DNA of 64,000 nucleotides from contig NZ_JBGSRV010000003.1 in the NCBI RefSeq assembly GCF_041737375.1, positions 1-64,000 of the forward strand. Reading direction: 5' to 3'. Source of the DNA: Vampirovibrio sp041737375 (lineage in GTDB: Bacteria > Cyanobacteriota > Vampirovibrionia > Vampirovibrionales > Vampirovibrionaceae). How positions within the stretch are numbered: the first letter of the stretch is position 1; each line of letters begins with the position of its first letter. This document shows positions 27,034-36,439 of this stretch, piece by piece. The notes beneath the pieces are model-generated. The model worked only from the letters and a program-made list of their open reading frames with translations, was not told the origin of the DNA and made no database searches. The translations under genes were made by a program, and so were the position numbers.

Positions 27034-28359
27034 CTAGCGCCCTTTCGTCCCTTGAGCGGCAGGCGCTGGGTCGGGATTGACCACCAGGTTATCGCTCACT
27101 TTTTGCAGACCGCTCACAATCAATCGCTCACCGGGTTTTAGGCCCTGCTTGATTTGCACTTTGCCCGCTTCCCGGTATCCCACGGTGACTTCCTGTAAAT
27201 GCGCCACATCCACGGGTTCTGCGGCTTGTTCCGGCGGCTTGCCAGACGGACTTTTTTCGCCTTCCAACACTCGGGGCTTGTAAACTTCGTGCCGAATCAC
27301 ATACACAAAGGTTTTTTCACCTTGCGGCACAATGGCTTCCTCGGGAATGACCACCGCATCGGGAATCACACCCAGTGAAAGCGCCACATTGCCCAGCAAC
27401 CCATCTCGTAAGCCCGGAGAGGAGGGCAATAAAGCCTTCACCCGCACTGTGTGGGCATCCGGATCAATCACCGGATCAATAAAATTCACCTGACCACGGG
27501 CCGTTTTTTCGGTCAAGCCCTCAAAAGTAACCTGCACCGGCAAGCCCAGTTTTAATTGGCCCAAATACCTTTCAGGCACTGTAAATTGAACCCGAAAAAC
27601 TGAGGAATCCACCACGGTGATTAACTTTTCAGTGGGGGCCACATAATCCCCCAAGTCCACGTATTTGGAACCAATCATGCCGCTAAAAGGAGCCCTAACC
27701 ACGGTTTCTCCAGCCAAAGCCAGATTATAACGATAACTGGAGCGAGATTGTGCCAAATTGGAGGAGGCCTGAGCCGCCTGAGTACGGATACCGTTCAATT
27801 GCTGAAGCGAAGACTGATAGTCAGAGGCTGCGGTTTGGTAGGCGGCCCGTTTTTGCTCCAGCTCCAGCTGGGAGATAAACTCATCGTTAAAAAGCTGCTC
27901 ATAGCGAGTTAGTTCAGATTTGGCCAATTGCATCTTTACGCTGGCACTGTTCACCATGGCTTGAAACTGGCTGATGCTGGCCCGTTGCTGTTCCACGCCC
28001 CCTTGAGAGGCCGCGATACCGGCGGCGGCTTGTTGCACCTGGGCCAGTTGCTTGTCCGCTTTAAAGCGCATCAAAACCTGTCCGGCACGAACCAAATCGC
28101 CCTCTCTCACCAAAATTTGGCTGATGATTCCCGGCGTCTCAGTATTTAAATCAACCTTGTTATTGGCCTCCAGGGTACCTGTGGCGGTATAGGAAACCGT
28201 CCAGGGTTGCTCCGTGGCACGGGTGGTTTCTACCACTGGCGGGGGCATCTGCCAACCACCGCCACCCCCGGCGCAGCCGGAAAACAGCAAGGACAGTGAG
28301 AGGGCCAAACTTAATACCAGCGTGTTATTAGCGGGACGGTGACTTCTGGGTAAACGCAT
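27034..28359 (-). CDS. RND efflux periplasmic adaptor lipoprotein
   Basis: 441 residues of the AcrA/MexE membrane-fusion family. The leader ends in a lipobox (LLFSGC), so it is probably lipid-anchored. A biotinyl-lipoyl half-motif GIISQILVREGDLVRAGQVL, a long alpha-hairpin (about 95-200, many Gln/Ala), the second lipoyl half (VRAPFSGMIGSKYVDLGDYV) and the beta-barrel follow in order. It links the pump to the outer-membrane channel. Its first 32 bases overlap the 3' end of the channel gene, so the three genes form one operon in the order channel, adaptor, pump. Confidence 0.95.
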   Translation of the reverse strand: MRLPRSHRPANNTLVLSLALSLSLLFSGCAGGGGGWQMPPPVVETTRATEQPWTVSYTATGTLEANNKVDLNTETPGIISQILVREGDLVRAGQVLMRFKADKQLAQVQQAAAGIAASQGGVEQQRASISQFQAMVNSASVKMQLAKSELTRYEQLFNDEFISQLELEQKRAAYQTAASDYQSSLQQLNGIRTQAAQASSNLAQSRSSYRYNLALAGETVVRAPFSGMIGSKYVDLGDYVAPTEKLITVVDSSVFRVQFTVPERYLGQLKLGLPVQVTFEGLTEKTARGQVNFIDPVIDPDAHTVRVKALLPSSPGLRDGLLGNVALSLGVIPDAVVIPEEAIVPQGEKTFVYVIRHEVYKPRVLEGEKSPSGKPPEQAAEPVDVAHLQEVTVGYREAGKVQIKQGLKPGERLIVSGLQKVSDNLVVNPDPAPAAQGTKGR

Positions 28360-30115
28360 CAGCTTTCATTCCGTTCAGGATGTTAGGGGAGGAAACTTCG
28401 CCAACCGCCTTTAACAGGCGAACCTGGGCTTCATTAAAATCAAAGATGGCCCGCACCACACGCACTCGGGCCAAGGCCAGCGCTGTTTGGGAGTTCAGAA
28501 CGTCTACGTTGATGTTCAACCCTGCCTTGAATCGACCAAAAGAAAGCCGGTAAGCCTCTTCGGCCACGTCCAGTTGCTCCTGGGCGGCGAAAATGGATTT
28601 GGCACCGGCCCGGCTATCCAAAAAGGAGTTAATCACATCGGTTTGAACGGTTCGCACTTGCTCGGCCAGCCGGATTTTTTGCTGGGCCACTTGTAAACGC
28701 CGGGTGCGGTAATCGAGCGGCAGGGCGGTTCCCAAGCCATTAAAAATATTGGATTGAATCGCAAAGCCCCCAAAACGGCCCAAACCCAACTGATCGATTT
28801 GAGGGCCGGTTCCATTGATGTAGGTCTGCAAGGTAACCGTTGGCACCAAATCGGCCAAAACGGCTTTACCTTCATAGCCAATGGCTCTAATCTCTTGCTG
28901 AATCACCTTCAGGGAAGGATTATTGGCCACCGCCTTATTGACCAACTGTTGAGTATCCACATCCAGCGGAATTAAAATACGGGCTTCCGCCTTCACCTGA
29001 GGCGGGATTAAGGCCACTTCAGGATCCAGATTCAAACGACTCAACAGAATTTGCTGGGTTTTGGCCAAGTTGTTCTCGGCTGCGATCAGCTCCAATTCTC
29101 GCTCAATCAGCAAGGCTCTGGCCCGTTCCACATCCAGCTTGGTTCCAATGCCTGCCTTAAGTCTGGCATCATTCAGATCTACCTGACCTTGAACCTCCTG
29201 AATATTGGCCTTAACATTGGCCACCCTTACGCCAGCAGCCAGCAGTTCATAATATTCAATGGTGGCCTGGGTCAACTGATCCTGCGCCGTCTGCTCCAGC
29301 AGGTATTTGGCGCTGCGGGCGCGTTGCTTGGCAGCCAAAGCGATAAACACATCTCTCCCGCCCGGATTAATGGTCCAGGTGGCGGTGGCTTGCGGCACAA
29401 TGCGGGTTTGATAAATCTGAGTCGTCTGGTTTCCAAAAATCTGAATAACCCCTTGAAAGCGGGACTGATTATAAGTACCCTGCACATCCGGCAACAAACT
29501 GGATACAGTGCGGTAAAACAGGTTATTCTGAATTTTGGCATTCACCGTGAAATCTTGCAAAAACAGGTTTTGTGCTTCCACCAATTTTAAAATAACGGGC
29601 AAATCCACAGGATATTCCTGCACCTTCACCACAGAAGCAGTCAGCACCTGATTCAACAAGGATCGGCCTTCGGCCAGCTTTTCCCTATCAAATAAATGAA
29701 CGGGCTGCTGTTCCAGCAAACGCACATCTTCACTGGTTTCAGAGGGAATTTGCTTGATATTACGATCGGCGGCTTTTTCAGCGGGAAGCGGATCTGGTTG
29801 CACACCATCCAGAGAATAAATAGTGGGGCTGGCCGGAGTCGTCAAACCGGCAGGGGCTGGCTGAGCCATTTGGCCGCCTTGCAGGGGGGCCGCTTGCAAG
29901 GTTGATGGCGCTGGGCTGGATGGCGCTGGCAAGGAAGGAGCAGCGGTTGGGGTGGACTGCATTGTAGGCACACCCATCACGGAACCCGCGTTGGGAGCCG
30001 CCATAGAGGGTGACAATTGCGACCAGGCAAATTGGGGCTGAACGCTCAGCGTTAAAAAGGAAAATAACAAGGCTGCTCGCGAGGAGGGAGCGAGAAAAGG
30101 CATCAAACGTCTCAT
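28328..30115 (-). CDS. TolC-family outer-membrane efflux channel
   Basis: 595 residues; TolC proteins are usually about 450-500, the excess being a Pro/Ala/Ser-rich N-terminal stretch (about 35-110) after the signal peptide (AALLFSFLTLSVQPQFAWS). The core has the two repeated OEP halves with long Gln/Ala-rich helices (for example LNDARLKAGIGTKLDVERAR and LSFGRFKAGLNINVDVLNSQ, the paired G-x-x-x-x-x-D-V motifs). It forms the outer-membrane exit for the adjacent RND pump. First gene of the efflux operon. Confidence 0.92.
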   Translation of the reverse strand: MRRLMPFLAPSSRAALLFSFLTLSVQPQFAWSQLSPSMAAPNAGSVMGVPTMQSTPTAAPSLPAPSSPAPSTLQAAPLQGGQMAQPAPAGLTTPASPTIYSLDGVQPDPLPAEKAADRNIKQIPSETSEDVRLLEQQPVHLFDREKLAEGRSLLNQVLTASVVKVQEYPVDLPVILKLVEAQNLFLQDFTVNAKIQNNLFYRTVSSLLPDVQGTYNQSRFQGVIQIFGNQTTQIYQTRIVPQATATWTINPGGRDVFIALAAKQRARSAKYLLEQTAQDQLTQATIEYYELLAAGVRVANVKANIQEVQGQVDLNDARLKAGIGTKLDVERARALLIERELELIAAENNLAKTQQILLSRLNLDPEVALIPPQVKAEARILIPLDVDTQQLVNKAVANNPSLKVIQQEIRAIGYEGKAVLADLVPTVTLQTYINGTGPQIDQLGLGRFGGFAIQSNIFNGLGTALPLDYRTRRLQVAQQKIRLAEQVRTVQTDVINSFLDSRAGAKSIFAAQEQLDVAEEAYRLSFGRFKAGLNINVDVLNSQTALALARVRVVRAIFDFNEAQVRLLKAVGEVSSPNILNGMKADAFTQKSPSR

Positions 30116-30204
30116 GGGTCACGCAAAGAAATTATAACAAGTGACTGGTGGCTTTACCTTGGCTTATTGTCGCCGAGGCCGCTCAAAATAACAATGTAAA
30201 AGCC

Positions 30205-30939
30205 CTAATACGGAATGCCTTGCTCAGATTGATGCAGGCGATTCAGGTACTGCCCAAGCGCAAAGGCCATGTCTCCTCGTGTCATCGGTTTCAGCGGGTG
30301 GATTTTACCCGTGGCGGAGACATCTACAAAGCCACTTTTTAAGGTTGTCGCCATCGCCTTCTCCGCCCAATCCGGGATTTGAGCGGCATCCGGGTAAGGT
30401 GCCAAAATGGTTTTCACGGTGGCGTCATCGTATTGCTGAACCCCGTAGGCTTGCGCAAAGATGGACAGGGCTTCTGAGCGGGAAACACGCTGCTCCGGGT
30501 AGAAATAACCGTCTCTGTAGCCCTTCATAATACCCAAACGCATCACCGTATCAATATCCTTGGCCGCCCAGTAATCAGCGGACACGTCCTTCAAAGGCTC
30601 TACTTCTGGATTCATGGCCTTGCGGGTTTCCAGCTTGAAGGTTTTGCTTAGAATGGCAGCCAATTCCGCACGGCTCAGGGCTTTTTCAGGGTGAAAGTTT
30701 CCTTTTTTATCGCCTTGCATCAACCCGGCCTTTTTAACCGCTTCAATGGCTTCCGCTTGGGTGGTGGTGGGAGGTGTTACCCGCTGATCCCGCTCTGTCT
30801 GGGAAGCACCCGGCACTTCGCTGGGCGCTTGCTCAGCAGGCATGTCCATAGGCGTGGGCTGACACCAACCCGGCGCCAAGCCACTGGCCAAAACCGCAAT
30901 TATCACAACCAGATTACGCATTATCATCCATTCACGCAT
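30205..30939 (-). CDS. Exported SLH-domain protein
   Basis: About 245 residues from ATG 30939, which has GGAGAGGG eight bases upstream; a TTG at 31044 overlapping recQ is less likely. After a signal peptide (MRNLVVIIAVLASGLAPGWC; the terminal Cys might act as a lipobox, weakly) and a Pro/Gln linker come three S-layer-homology repeats: AVKKAGLMQGDKKGNFHPEK, DTVMRLGIMKGYRDGYFYPE and ATTLKSGFVDVSATGKIHP. SLH units bind pyruvylated cell-wall polymers or tie the outer membrane to peptidoglycan, as in cyanobacteria and Negativicutes. No porin barrel is attached, so it is a stand-alone anchor. Confidence 0.85.
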   Translation of the reverse strand: MREWMIMRNLVVIIAVLASGLAPGWCQPTPMDMPAEQAPSEVPGASQTERDQRVTPPTTTQAEAIEAVKKAGLMQGDKKGNFHPEKALSRAELAAILSKTFKLETRKAMNPEVEPLKDVSADYWAAKDIDTVMRLGIMKGYRDGYFYPEQRVSRSEALSIFAQAYGVQQYDDATVKTILAPYPDAAQIPDWAEKAMATTLKSGFVDVSATGKIHPLKPMTRGDMAFALGQYLNRLHQSEQGIPY

Positions 30940-31040
30940 GGTCAAAGCCCTCTCCAAAATTGTAGGTAAGAATGGCTGTATCTTATCATATTCACACCGA
31001 AAAACCTTGTCTGCCAATGCTCTATAAACAACGCTACGGT

Positions 31041-32903
31041 TCAAAAGCCAGATTCTCCAGCCTGAAAGCCATCAATAAGCTCAATAAAGCGGGGTCCCAA
31101 TTCCTGACGCTTGGTTTCCCCCACCCCCCGCAATTCGCCAAAATCGGATAAATTGACCGGGCGCAGGCGAACCATCTCCTTCAGGGTCACATCGCTGAAA
31201 ATAATGTAGGGGGGAACCCGCTTTTCGGTAGCGATTTGCCGCCGCAAGCGACGCAGGGCCTCAAACAGGGCCTGAGCCTCATCGCTCCAGTCTTCCATGG
31301 CCTCAACCGGCGCTTTGCCTTTTTTAGAGGCCTTGCTGGCTTTTTGAACAATGGGCTGAGCCAGCGAAACGGTGCCACCTTCCTTCAGCAACTGAATGCC
31401 GGTGGGGGTTAGGCGCAAACTGCCGTATTCCGCCTCTTTTTCCAGAAAATTCTCATGCACAAGCTGCTCAATCCAGCGCACAATGTTTTTGCGATCAAAC
31501 TCGCTCAATAAGCCGTAAGTAGACAATTCCTGATGCTGAAACTGGCGGATTTTTTCAGTATCCGCCCCTTGCAACACCTGGGCCACGTGTTGCGCCCCAA
31601 ATTTTTGGCGGGTTCGAAACACGCAGGATAAAATCTTTTGGGCGATAACCTCGCCGCCTTCCATCACCTCGTATTCGCCCAGACAGCAATCGCAATGCCC
31701 ACATGAGGGCTTGAGAAACGGTTGACCAAAATACTCCACCAAAAATCGATGCCGACATAAAATGCGCTGGCAATAATTGGACATTTCAAACAGCTTGGAC
31801 AGGGCCAGCTTCTGGATTTCATCGGAACCCGCGGTGTCTGACTGCTTCATAATATCGCGCCACTTCACCACATCCGCCCCGGAGTAAAGCAAAATGCATT
31901 CTGCGGGCAAGCGATCCCGGCCCGCCCGACCGGCCTCCTGCTGATAATGCTCAATGGATTTGGGAATGGCGGTATGAATGACATAGCGCACGTTGGAGCG
32001 ATCAATGCCCATGCCAAAGGCCACGGTGGCCACAATAATGTCCGCCTGCTCGTTGGAAAAAGCGGCCTGATTGGTGGCCCGCACCTGATCACTCAACCCG
32101 GCATGGTAGGGCAACACCCGATGTCCCTTGCCTTGCAGGGATTTGCTCAGCTGATCCACATCCTTGCGGCTAATGCAGTACACAATGCCCGCTTCATTGG
32201 GGTGGCGATCAATGACCTGACAGACCTGTTTCAGGGTATCGCTGCGGTACTGCACCCGGTACAACAGGTTGGGGCGGGTAAAATCGCCCACCATGCGGTT
32301 GGGGTTGCGCAAACTCAGGGCGGTGCAAATATCATCCTGCACCGTGGGGGTGGCTGTAGCGGTGTAGGCGTGAATGCCCTTGTTGGGGAATGCTGCTTTT
32401 AATTTTTGCAAGGCCCGGTAAGCGGGACGGAAATCATGCCCCCACTGACTGATACAATGCGCCTCATCCACAATAAAAGCGGCCACATCGCCTTCCCGTA
32501 AGGTATCCATAAAACCGGCGGCTTCCAGTCGCTCCGGGGCCACATAAAGCAAGCGGTAATCACCTTGTAGAAATCGCTCAATGGTGTCCCGCTGCTGGCT
32601 GGCGTTTAAGGTGCTGTTTAAATAAGCAGCGGAAATCTCCAACCCCAGCAGGGTATCCACCTGATCTTTCATCAGGGCCACCAGCGGGGAAATCACAATG
32701 GTGGTTCCCGACATCAGCAGCGCAGGCAACTGATAGCACAGGGATTTTCCGCCCCCGGTGGGTAAAATAGTTAACGAATCCTGACCGGCCAGAATGGCTT
32801 GCACCGAGGTTTCCTGCAGCGGCAAAAAATCATCGTACCCCCAGAATTTTTTGAGCAGGCTATGGGGCGTATGGGTGCTTTCCGGGGAGTGGGCAGGGGT
32901 CAT
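31041..32903 (-). CDS. recQ: ATP-dependent DNA helicase RecQ
   Basis: 620 residues. The superfamily 2 helicase core has motif I LPTGGGKSLCYQ, motif II VDEAHCISQWGHDFR (which includes the RecQ aromatic-rich loop), motif III TATATP and motif VI QEAGRAGRD. The RecQ zinc site (CQRILCRH ... CGHCDCC) and winged helix (RQC) follow, then an HRDC domain at the end (about 545-615). It unwinds DNA 3' to 5' in recombination repair. Confidence 0.97.
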   Translation of the reverse strand: MTPAHSPESTHTPHSLLKKFWGYDDFLPLQETSVQAILAGQDSLTILPTGGGKSLCYQLPALLMSGTTIVISPLVALMKDQVDTLLGLEISAAYLNSTLNASQQRDTIERFLQGDYRLLYVAPERLEAAGFMDTLREGDVAAFIVDEAHCISQWGHDFRPAYRALQKLKAAFPNKGIHAYTATATPTVQDDICTALSLRNPNRMVGDFTRPNLLYRVQYRSDTLKQVCQVIDRHPNEAGIVYCISRKDVDQLSKSLQGKGHRVLPYHAGLSDQVRATNQAAFSNEQADIIVATVAFGMGIDRSNVRYVIHTAIPKSIEHYQQEAGRAGRDRLPAECILLYSGADVVKWRDIMKQSDTAGSDEIQKLALSKLFEMSNYCQRILCRHRFLVEYFGQPFLKPSCGHCDCCLGEYEVMEGGEVIAQKILSCVFRTRQKFGAQHVAQVLQGADTEKIRQFQHQELSTYGLLSEFDRKNIVRWIEQLVHENFLEKEAEYGSLRLTPTGIQLLKEGGTVSLAQPIVQKASKASKKGKAPVEAMEDWSDEAQALFEALRRLRRQIATEKRVPPYIIFSDVTLKEMVRLRPVNLSDFGELRGVGETKRQELGPRFIELIDGFQAGESGF

Positions 32904-33079
32904 AAATGGTCAATCCTTGGGGGCCAGGAGAAGGCATAAACAGGGCAGCTAGAATTTTGAAGAGGCTTCTATCATAGTGGGTTTGGCCTGATTTAAAAAC
33001 CGCTAAATTTTCGGTTATTGCAGCGGCGTTGATCATACAGCGCTGAACCTTGAGGTGACCCAGCTACGAACCATATGAC

Positions 33080-33115
33080 AAAGCGATTACGGCTATTAAA
33101 ACCGCAATCGCTTTG
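33080..33115 (-). terminator. Hairpin downstream of gyrB
   Basis: CAAAGCGATT-CGG pairs with CCG-AATCGCTTTG with a single mismatch. The T-run on the minus strand is weak, but its place 20 bases after the gyrB stop fits a terminator. Confidence 0.6.
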
Positions 33116-33133
33116 CAAGGGTGTTTCTAAAAC

Positions 33134-35578
33134 CTAAACGTCCAGATTTTTGACGCTGGCCGCGTTGGTTTCAATAAAGTGCCGACGGGGTTCCACCCGC
33201 TCGCCCATCAGGATGTCAAACATCTTGTCGGCGGTGGCCGCTTCATCAATTTCCACTTTTAGCAGGGTGCGGGTATCCGGGTTCATGGTGGTGTCCCACA
33301 GCTGCTGGGGCATCATTTCGCCCAAGCCTTTAAAGCGTTGCAGCTGAGCGCCTTTTTTACCACGTTCTTCCACATAGAATTTCAAATCGTCAATGGTCAG
33401 AATTTCACGCTCTTCTTTGCCGCCAATCACCAGCATCAAGGGGCGTTGCTCGGAAGGGAGGAAAGGCTCCACCTTGGGGCGTAAGTCACCCAAACGCTCA
33501 AACTCCAGACTGTCCAGCGTTTCAACGGTGACCCGTACGAAAGAATCGGCATCCGAAGCCGTAGTGACCTTTTCCGGGTCATTGATCAGCAGCACATAGC
33601 GATCTTCTTCCGGGTGCGATTCGATGCTGAATTCATACTTGCCAAACAGCCCTTTCAACTTGGCCGAAAAGGCGGTGGCGGCATCTTCACTGGACAGTTC
33701 AGTGGCTTCCACCTTGTTTTCCAGCAGCCAGAACAGCAATTCATCCGGCAAGTACTTCAGCAGCGGGTAATTGCGGGCCGAGGTGTACTTGTTGATATCG
33801 GCCAACATGGTTTTCAAGGCGTCTTCTTTAACCGACTCCTTACGATCCTTGTCAAACAGCTCCAGATTGGCGGTTCCCCGATCGGTCATCATGCGATCCA
33901 GTTCCCGATCGTTGTACAGGTAGCGCTCTTCCCGGCCAATGGTAACTTTGTACAGGGGCGGCTGAGCGATGTACACAAAGCCGTTTTCAATCAGGGGGCG
34001 GGAATAACGGAAGAAGAAGGTCAGCAACAGGGTGCGAATGTGCGCCCCGTCCACGTCCGCATCCGTCATGATGATAATTTTGTGGTACCGCAGCCGCTCC
34101 ATATCAAAGTCTTCCTCGGTGCGGGAAATACTGATGCCCAGCGCCTGAATGAGACTTTGAATTTCGGTGTTGTTGTAAATTTTATCCAGCCGGGCCCGTT
34201 CCACGTTCAAAATTTTGCCTCGCAGCGGCAAAATGGCCTGGAACATCCGGTTTCGGCCCTGCTTGGCACTACCGCCAGCCGAATCGCCCTCTACAATGTA
34301 GATTTCGCAACGTTCTGGCTCCCGGTTGGCGCAATCGGCCAGCTTACCGGGCAAGGTACTGCTTTCCAGAACCGTTTTACGGCGGGTCAGTTCACGGGCT
34401 TTACGAGCCGCTTCCCGAGCCTGCAACGCCAGCACTGCTTTGGATACAATCATTTTGCCGTGCTTGGGGTTCAACTCCAGCCAGTCGGCCAGCTTTTCGC
34501 CCATAACATGCTGAACGATACCCTGCACTTCGCTGTTGCCCAGCTTTTCCTTGGTCTGGCCCTCAAATTCGGGATTGGGAACTTTGACGCTGACAATGGC
34601 GCTCAAGCCTTCCCGAATGTCATCGCCGCTCAGGTTGGCTTCGTTCTCTTTGATTAAATTATTTTTGCGCCCGTACTCATTCACAATGCGGGTCAAGGCG
34701 TTCCGAAATCCGGTTAAGTGGGTGCCGCCGTGGTGGGTGTTGATGTTGTTGGCAAAGCTCAACACGGTTTCCGAATAGGAATCGGTGTACTGAATGGCCA
34801 CTTCCACCAGCACATCATCCTTGGTGTCTTCCACATAAAATGGCGGGTCAAAAATGACGGTTTTGTTTTCGTTCAGGTAAGAGACATAACTGCCAATTCC
34901 GCCCTCGTAGTGGTAAATCTCGGTTTTGTCATTCTTTTTATCGGTGAAAACCAGCTTCAAGCCCTTGTTCAAAAAGGCCATTTCCCGCAGACGGGTGGAA
35001 ATCACATCGCAATCCATCAGGGTGGATTCAAAAATATCGCCATCTGGCCAAAAACTGGTTTTGGTGCCGGTAATATGGGCCTCGCCCACTTTTTCTACAC
35101 CATGCTGGGGGATGCCTCGGGCATAAGACTGCTTCCAGATAGCCCCATCCCGGTGAACTTCCACAATCATTTTTTCGCTAAGGGCGTTCACCACTGAAGC
35201 GCCAACGCCGTGCAAGCCGCCAGACACCTTATAGCCGCCATCACCGAATTTACCACCGGCATGAAGCACGGTATGCACAATTTCCAACGCAGATTTGCCG
35301 CTATCGGCCTTGGTGGAAACCGGAATGCCCCGCCCGTTATCCTGCACGGTCACGCTGTCATCTTCGTTGATAATAATCTGGATTTCGCTGCAATACCCGG
35401 CCAGCGCCTCATCCACCGAGTTGTCCACAATTTCGTAAACCAAGTGGTGCAAGCCCCGTTGGCTGGTAGAGCCAATATACATACCGGGGCGCAGACGAAC
35501 CGCTTCCAACCCCTCTAGCACGCGGATCTGATCGGAATCGTAAGAAGATTGGGTCATAGTGGAAGCGCTCTCTATCAT
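33134..35578 (-). CDS. gyrB: DNA gyrase subunit B
   Basis: 814 residues. GHKL ATPase with GLEAVRLRPGMYIGS, EIVDNSVDEA and LHGVGASVVNALS, the transducer domain, then TOPRIM (VEGDSAGGSAKQGR, TDADVDGAHIRTLLLTFFFR) and the C-terminal RFKGLGEMMPQQLW. About 160 residues are inserted in the TOPRIM part after NDRELD, like the GyrB insertion of Gram-negative bacteria. The start chosen has AGGA eight bases before it. With GyrA (not here) it introduces negative supercoils. ParE is the alternative but the insertion favours GyrB. Confidence 0.95.
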   Translation of the reverse strand: MIESASTMTQSSYDSDQIRVLEGLEAVRLRPGMYIGSTSQRGLHHLVYEIVDNSVDEALAGYCSEIQIIINEDDSVTVQDNGRGIPVSTKADSGKSALEIVHTVLHAGGKFGDGGYKVSGGLHGVGASVVNALSEKMIVEVHRDGAIWKQSYARGIPQHGVEKVGEAHITGTKTSFWPDGDIFESTLMDCDVISTRLREMAFLNKGLKLVFTDKKNDKTEIYHYEGGIGSYVSYLNENKTVIFDPPFYVEDTKDDVLVEVAIQYTDSYSETVLSFANNINTHHGGTHLTGFRNALTRIVNEYGRKNNLIKENEANLSGDDIREGLSAIVSVKVPNPEFEGQTKEKLGNSEVQGIVQHVMGEKLADWLELNPKHGKMIVSKAVLALQAREAARKARELTRRKTVLESSTLPGKLADCANREPERCEIYIVEGDSAGGSAKQGRNRMFQAILPLRGKILNVERARLDKIYNNTEIQSLIQALGISISRTEEDFDMERLRYHKIIIMTDADVDGAHIRTLLLTFFFRYSRPLIENGFVYIAQPPLYKVTIGREERYLYNDRELDRMMTDRGTANLELFDKDRKESVKEDALKTMLADINKYTSARNYPLLKYLPDELLFWLLENKVEATELSSEDAATAFSAKLKGLFGKYEFSIESHPEEDRYVLLINDPEKVTTASDADSFVRVTVETLDSLEFERLGDLRPKVEPFLPSEQRPLMLVIGGKEEREILTIDDLKFYVEERGKKGAQLQRFKGLGEMMPQQLWDTTMNPDTRTLLKVEIDEAATADKMFDILMGERVEPRRHFIETNAASVKNLDV

Positions 35579-35941
35579 GGATGGTATCCTGTGTTATTTT
35601 GAAAAATTGATGCGGCAATGGCTAAAACGGCGAAAAAACGACGATGCGCCGGATTACGAAGGGCATCCCTCTGTCTCCCCACCGGTGGATTCGGTCATTC
35701 ATCGATTGAACGAAACTGACTCAACCAATTGCAGCGGGCTGAAACAACGAACCGAATGGTGCCCTAGACATTACGCAGGTCGATTATAACACGCCCCCCG
35801 GTCAATCCCAAGGAAGCCGGGACTCAATTGTAACAAGCTCTTTAACCACCTCCCCCCAAAATCCCCCCAACCCTCCCCAATTTCCCCCGCCAATGCCTCC
35901 TCCTCTTTCCCCCAGCAATCTCCCCTGTCATTCCTTGATTT

Positions 35942-36408
35942 CCCCCTGTCATTCCCGCGCAGGCGGGAATCCACTTCGACTACGGGGGTGTTGATGTACA
36001 CTTCTGCCTTTAACCCCACGCACTTGAGCGATCTCCTCCTTTCCAAATTGACTGCCCCCTGTCATTCCCGCGCAGGCGGGAATCCACTGCGACGGCGGGG
36101 AGGTTGTCGATGTACACTCCTGCCTTCAATCCCACGCACTTGGGGAGATCTCCTGCTTTCCACATTGCCTGCCCCCTGTCATTCCCGCGCAGGCGGGAAT
36201 CCACTGCGACTACGGGGGATGTTGATGCACACTCCTGCCTTTAATTCCACGCACTTGGGGAGATCTCCTGCTTTCCACATTGCCTGCCCCCTGTCATTCC
36301 CGCGCAGGCGGGAATCCACTGCGACGGCGGGGAGGTTGTCGATGCACACTTTTGCCTTTAATTCCACGCACTTGGGCGAAAGTGGATTCCCGCCTGCGCG
36401 GGAATGAC
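35942..36408. repeat. Cluster of dRS3-like palindromic repeats
   Basis: The 20-base palindrome ATTCCCGCGCAGGCGGGAAT (8-base arms, 4-base loop) occurs at 35951-35970, 36064-36083, 36181-36200 and 36296-36315, and in reverse orientation at 36386-36405. The 113-117-base units also share the sequence between palindromes (TTGATGTACACTCCTGCCTTTAA, CCACGCACTTGGGGAGATCT and so on). The palindrome equals the widely spread dRS3-type element known from Neisseria. The array fills most of the 861-base gap upstream of gyrB and downstream of nth. Apparent open frames here arise from the repeats and are not genes. Confidence 0.9.
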
Positions 36409-36439
36409 AGGGGGGCGAATGGGGTTTGGGAGGGGAGGA

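Noticed and set aside
35559..35789. 76-codon frame divergent from gyrB
   Set aside because: Overlaps the gyrB start and shows no protein-like pattern.
35951..36405. Regular repeats resembling a CRISPR array
   Set aside because: The 113-117-base units repeat along their whole length, the last palindrome is inverted, and no cas genes are near.
35988..36407. 139-codon open frame through the repeat cluster
   Set aside because: The peptide simply repeats the palindrome translation (CHSRAGGNP and SFPRRRES); the reverse strand gives the same artefact.
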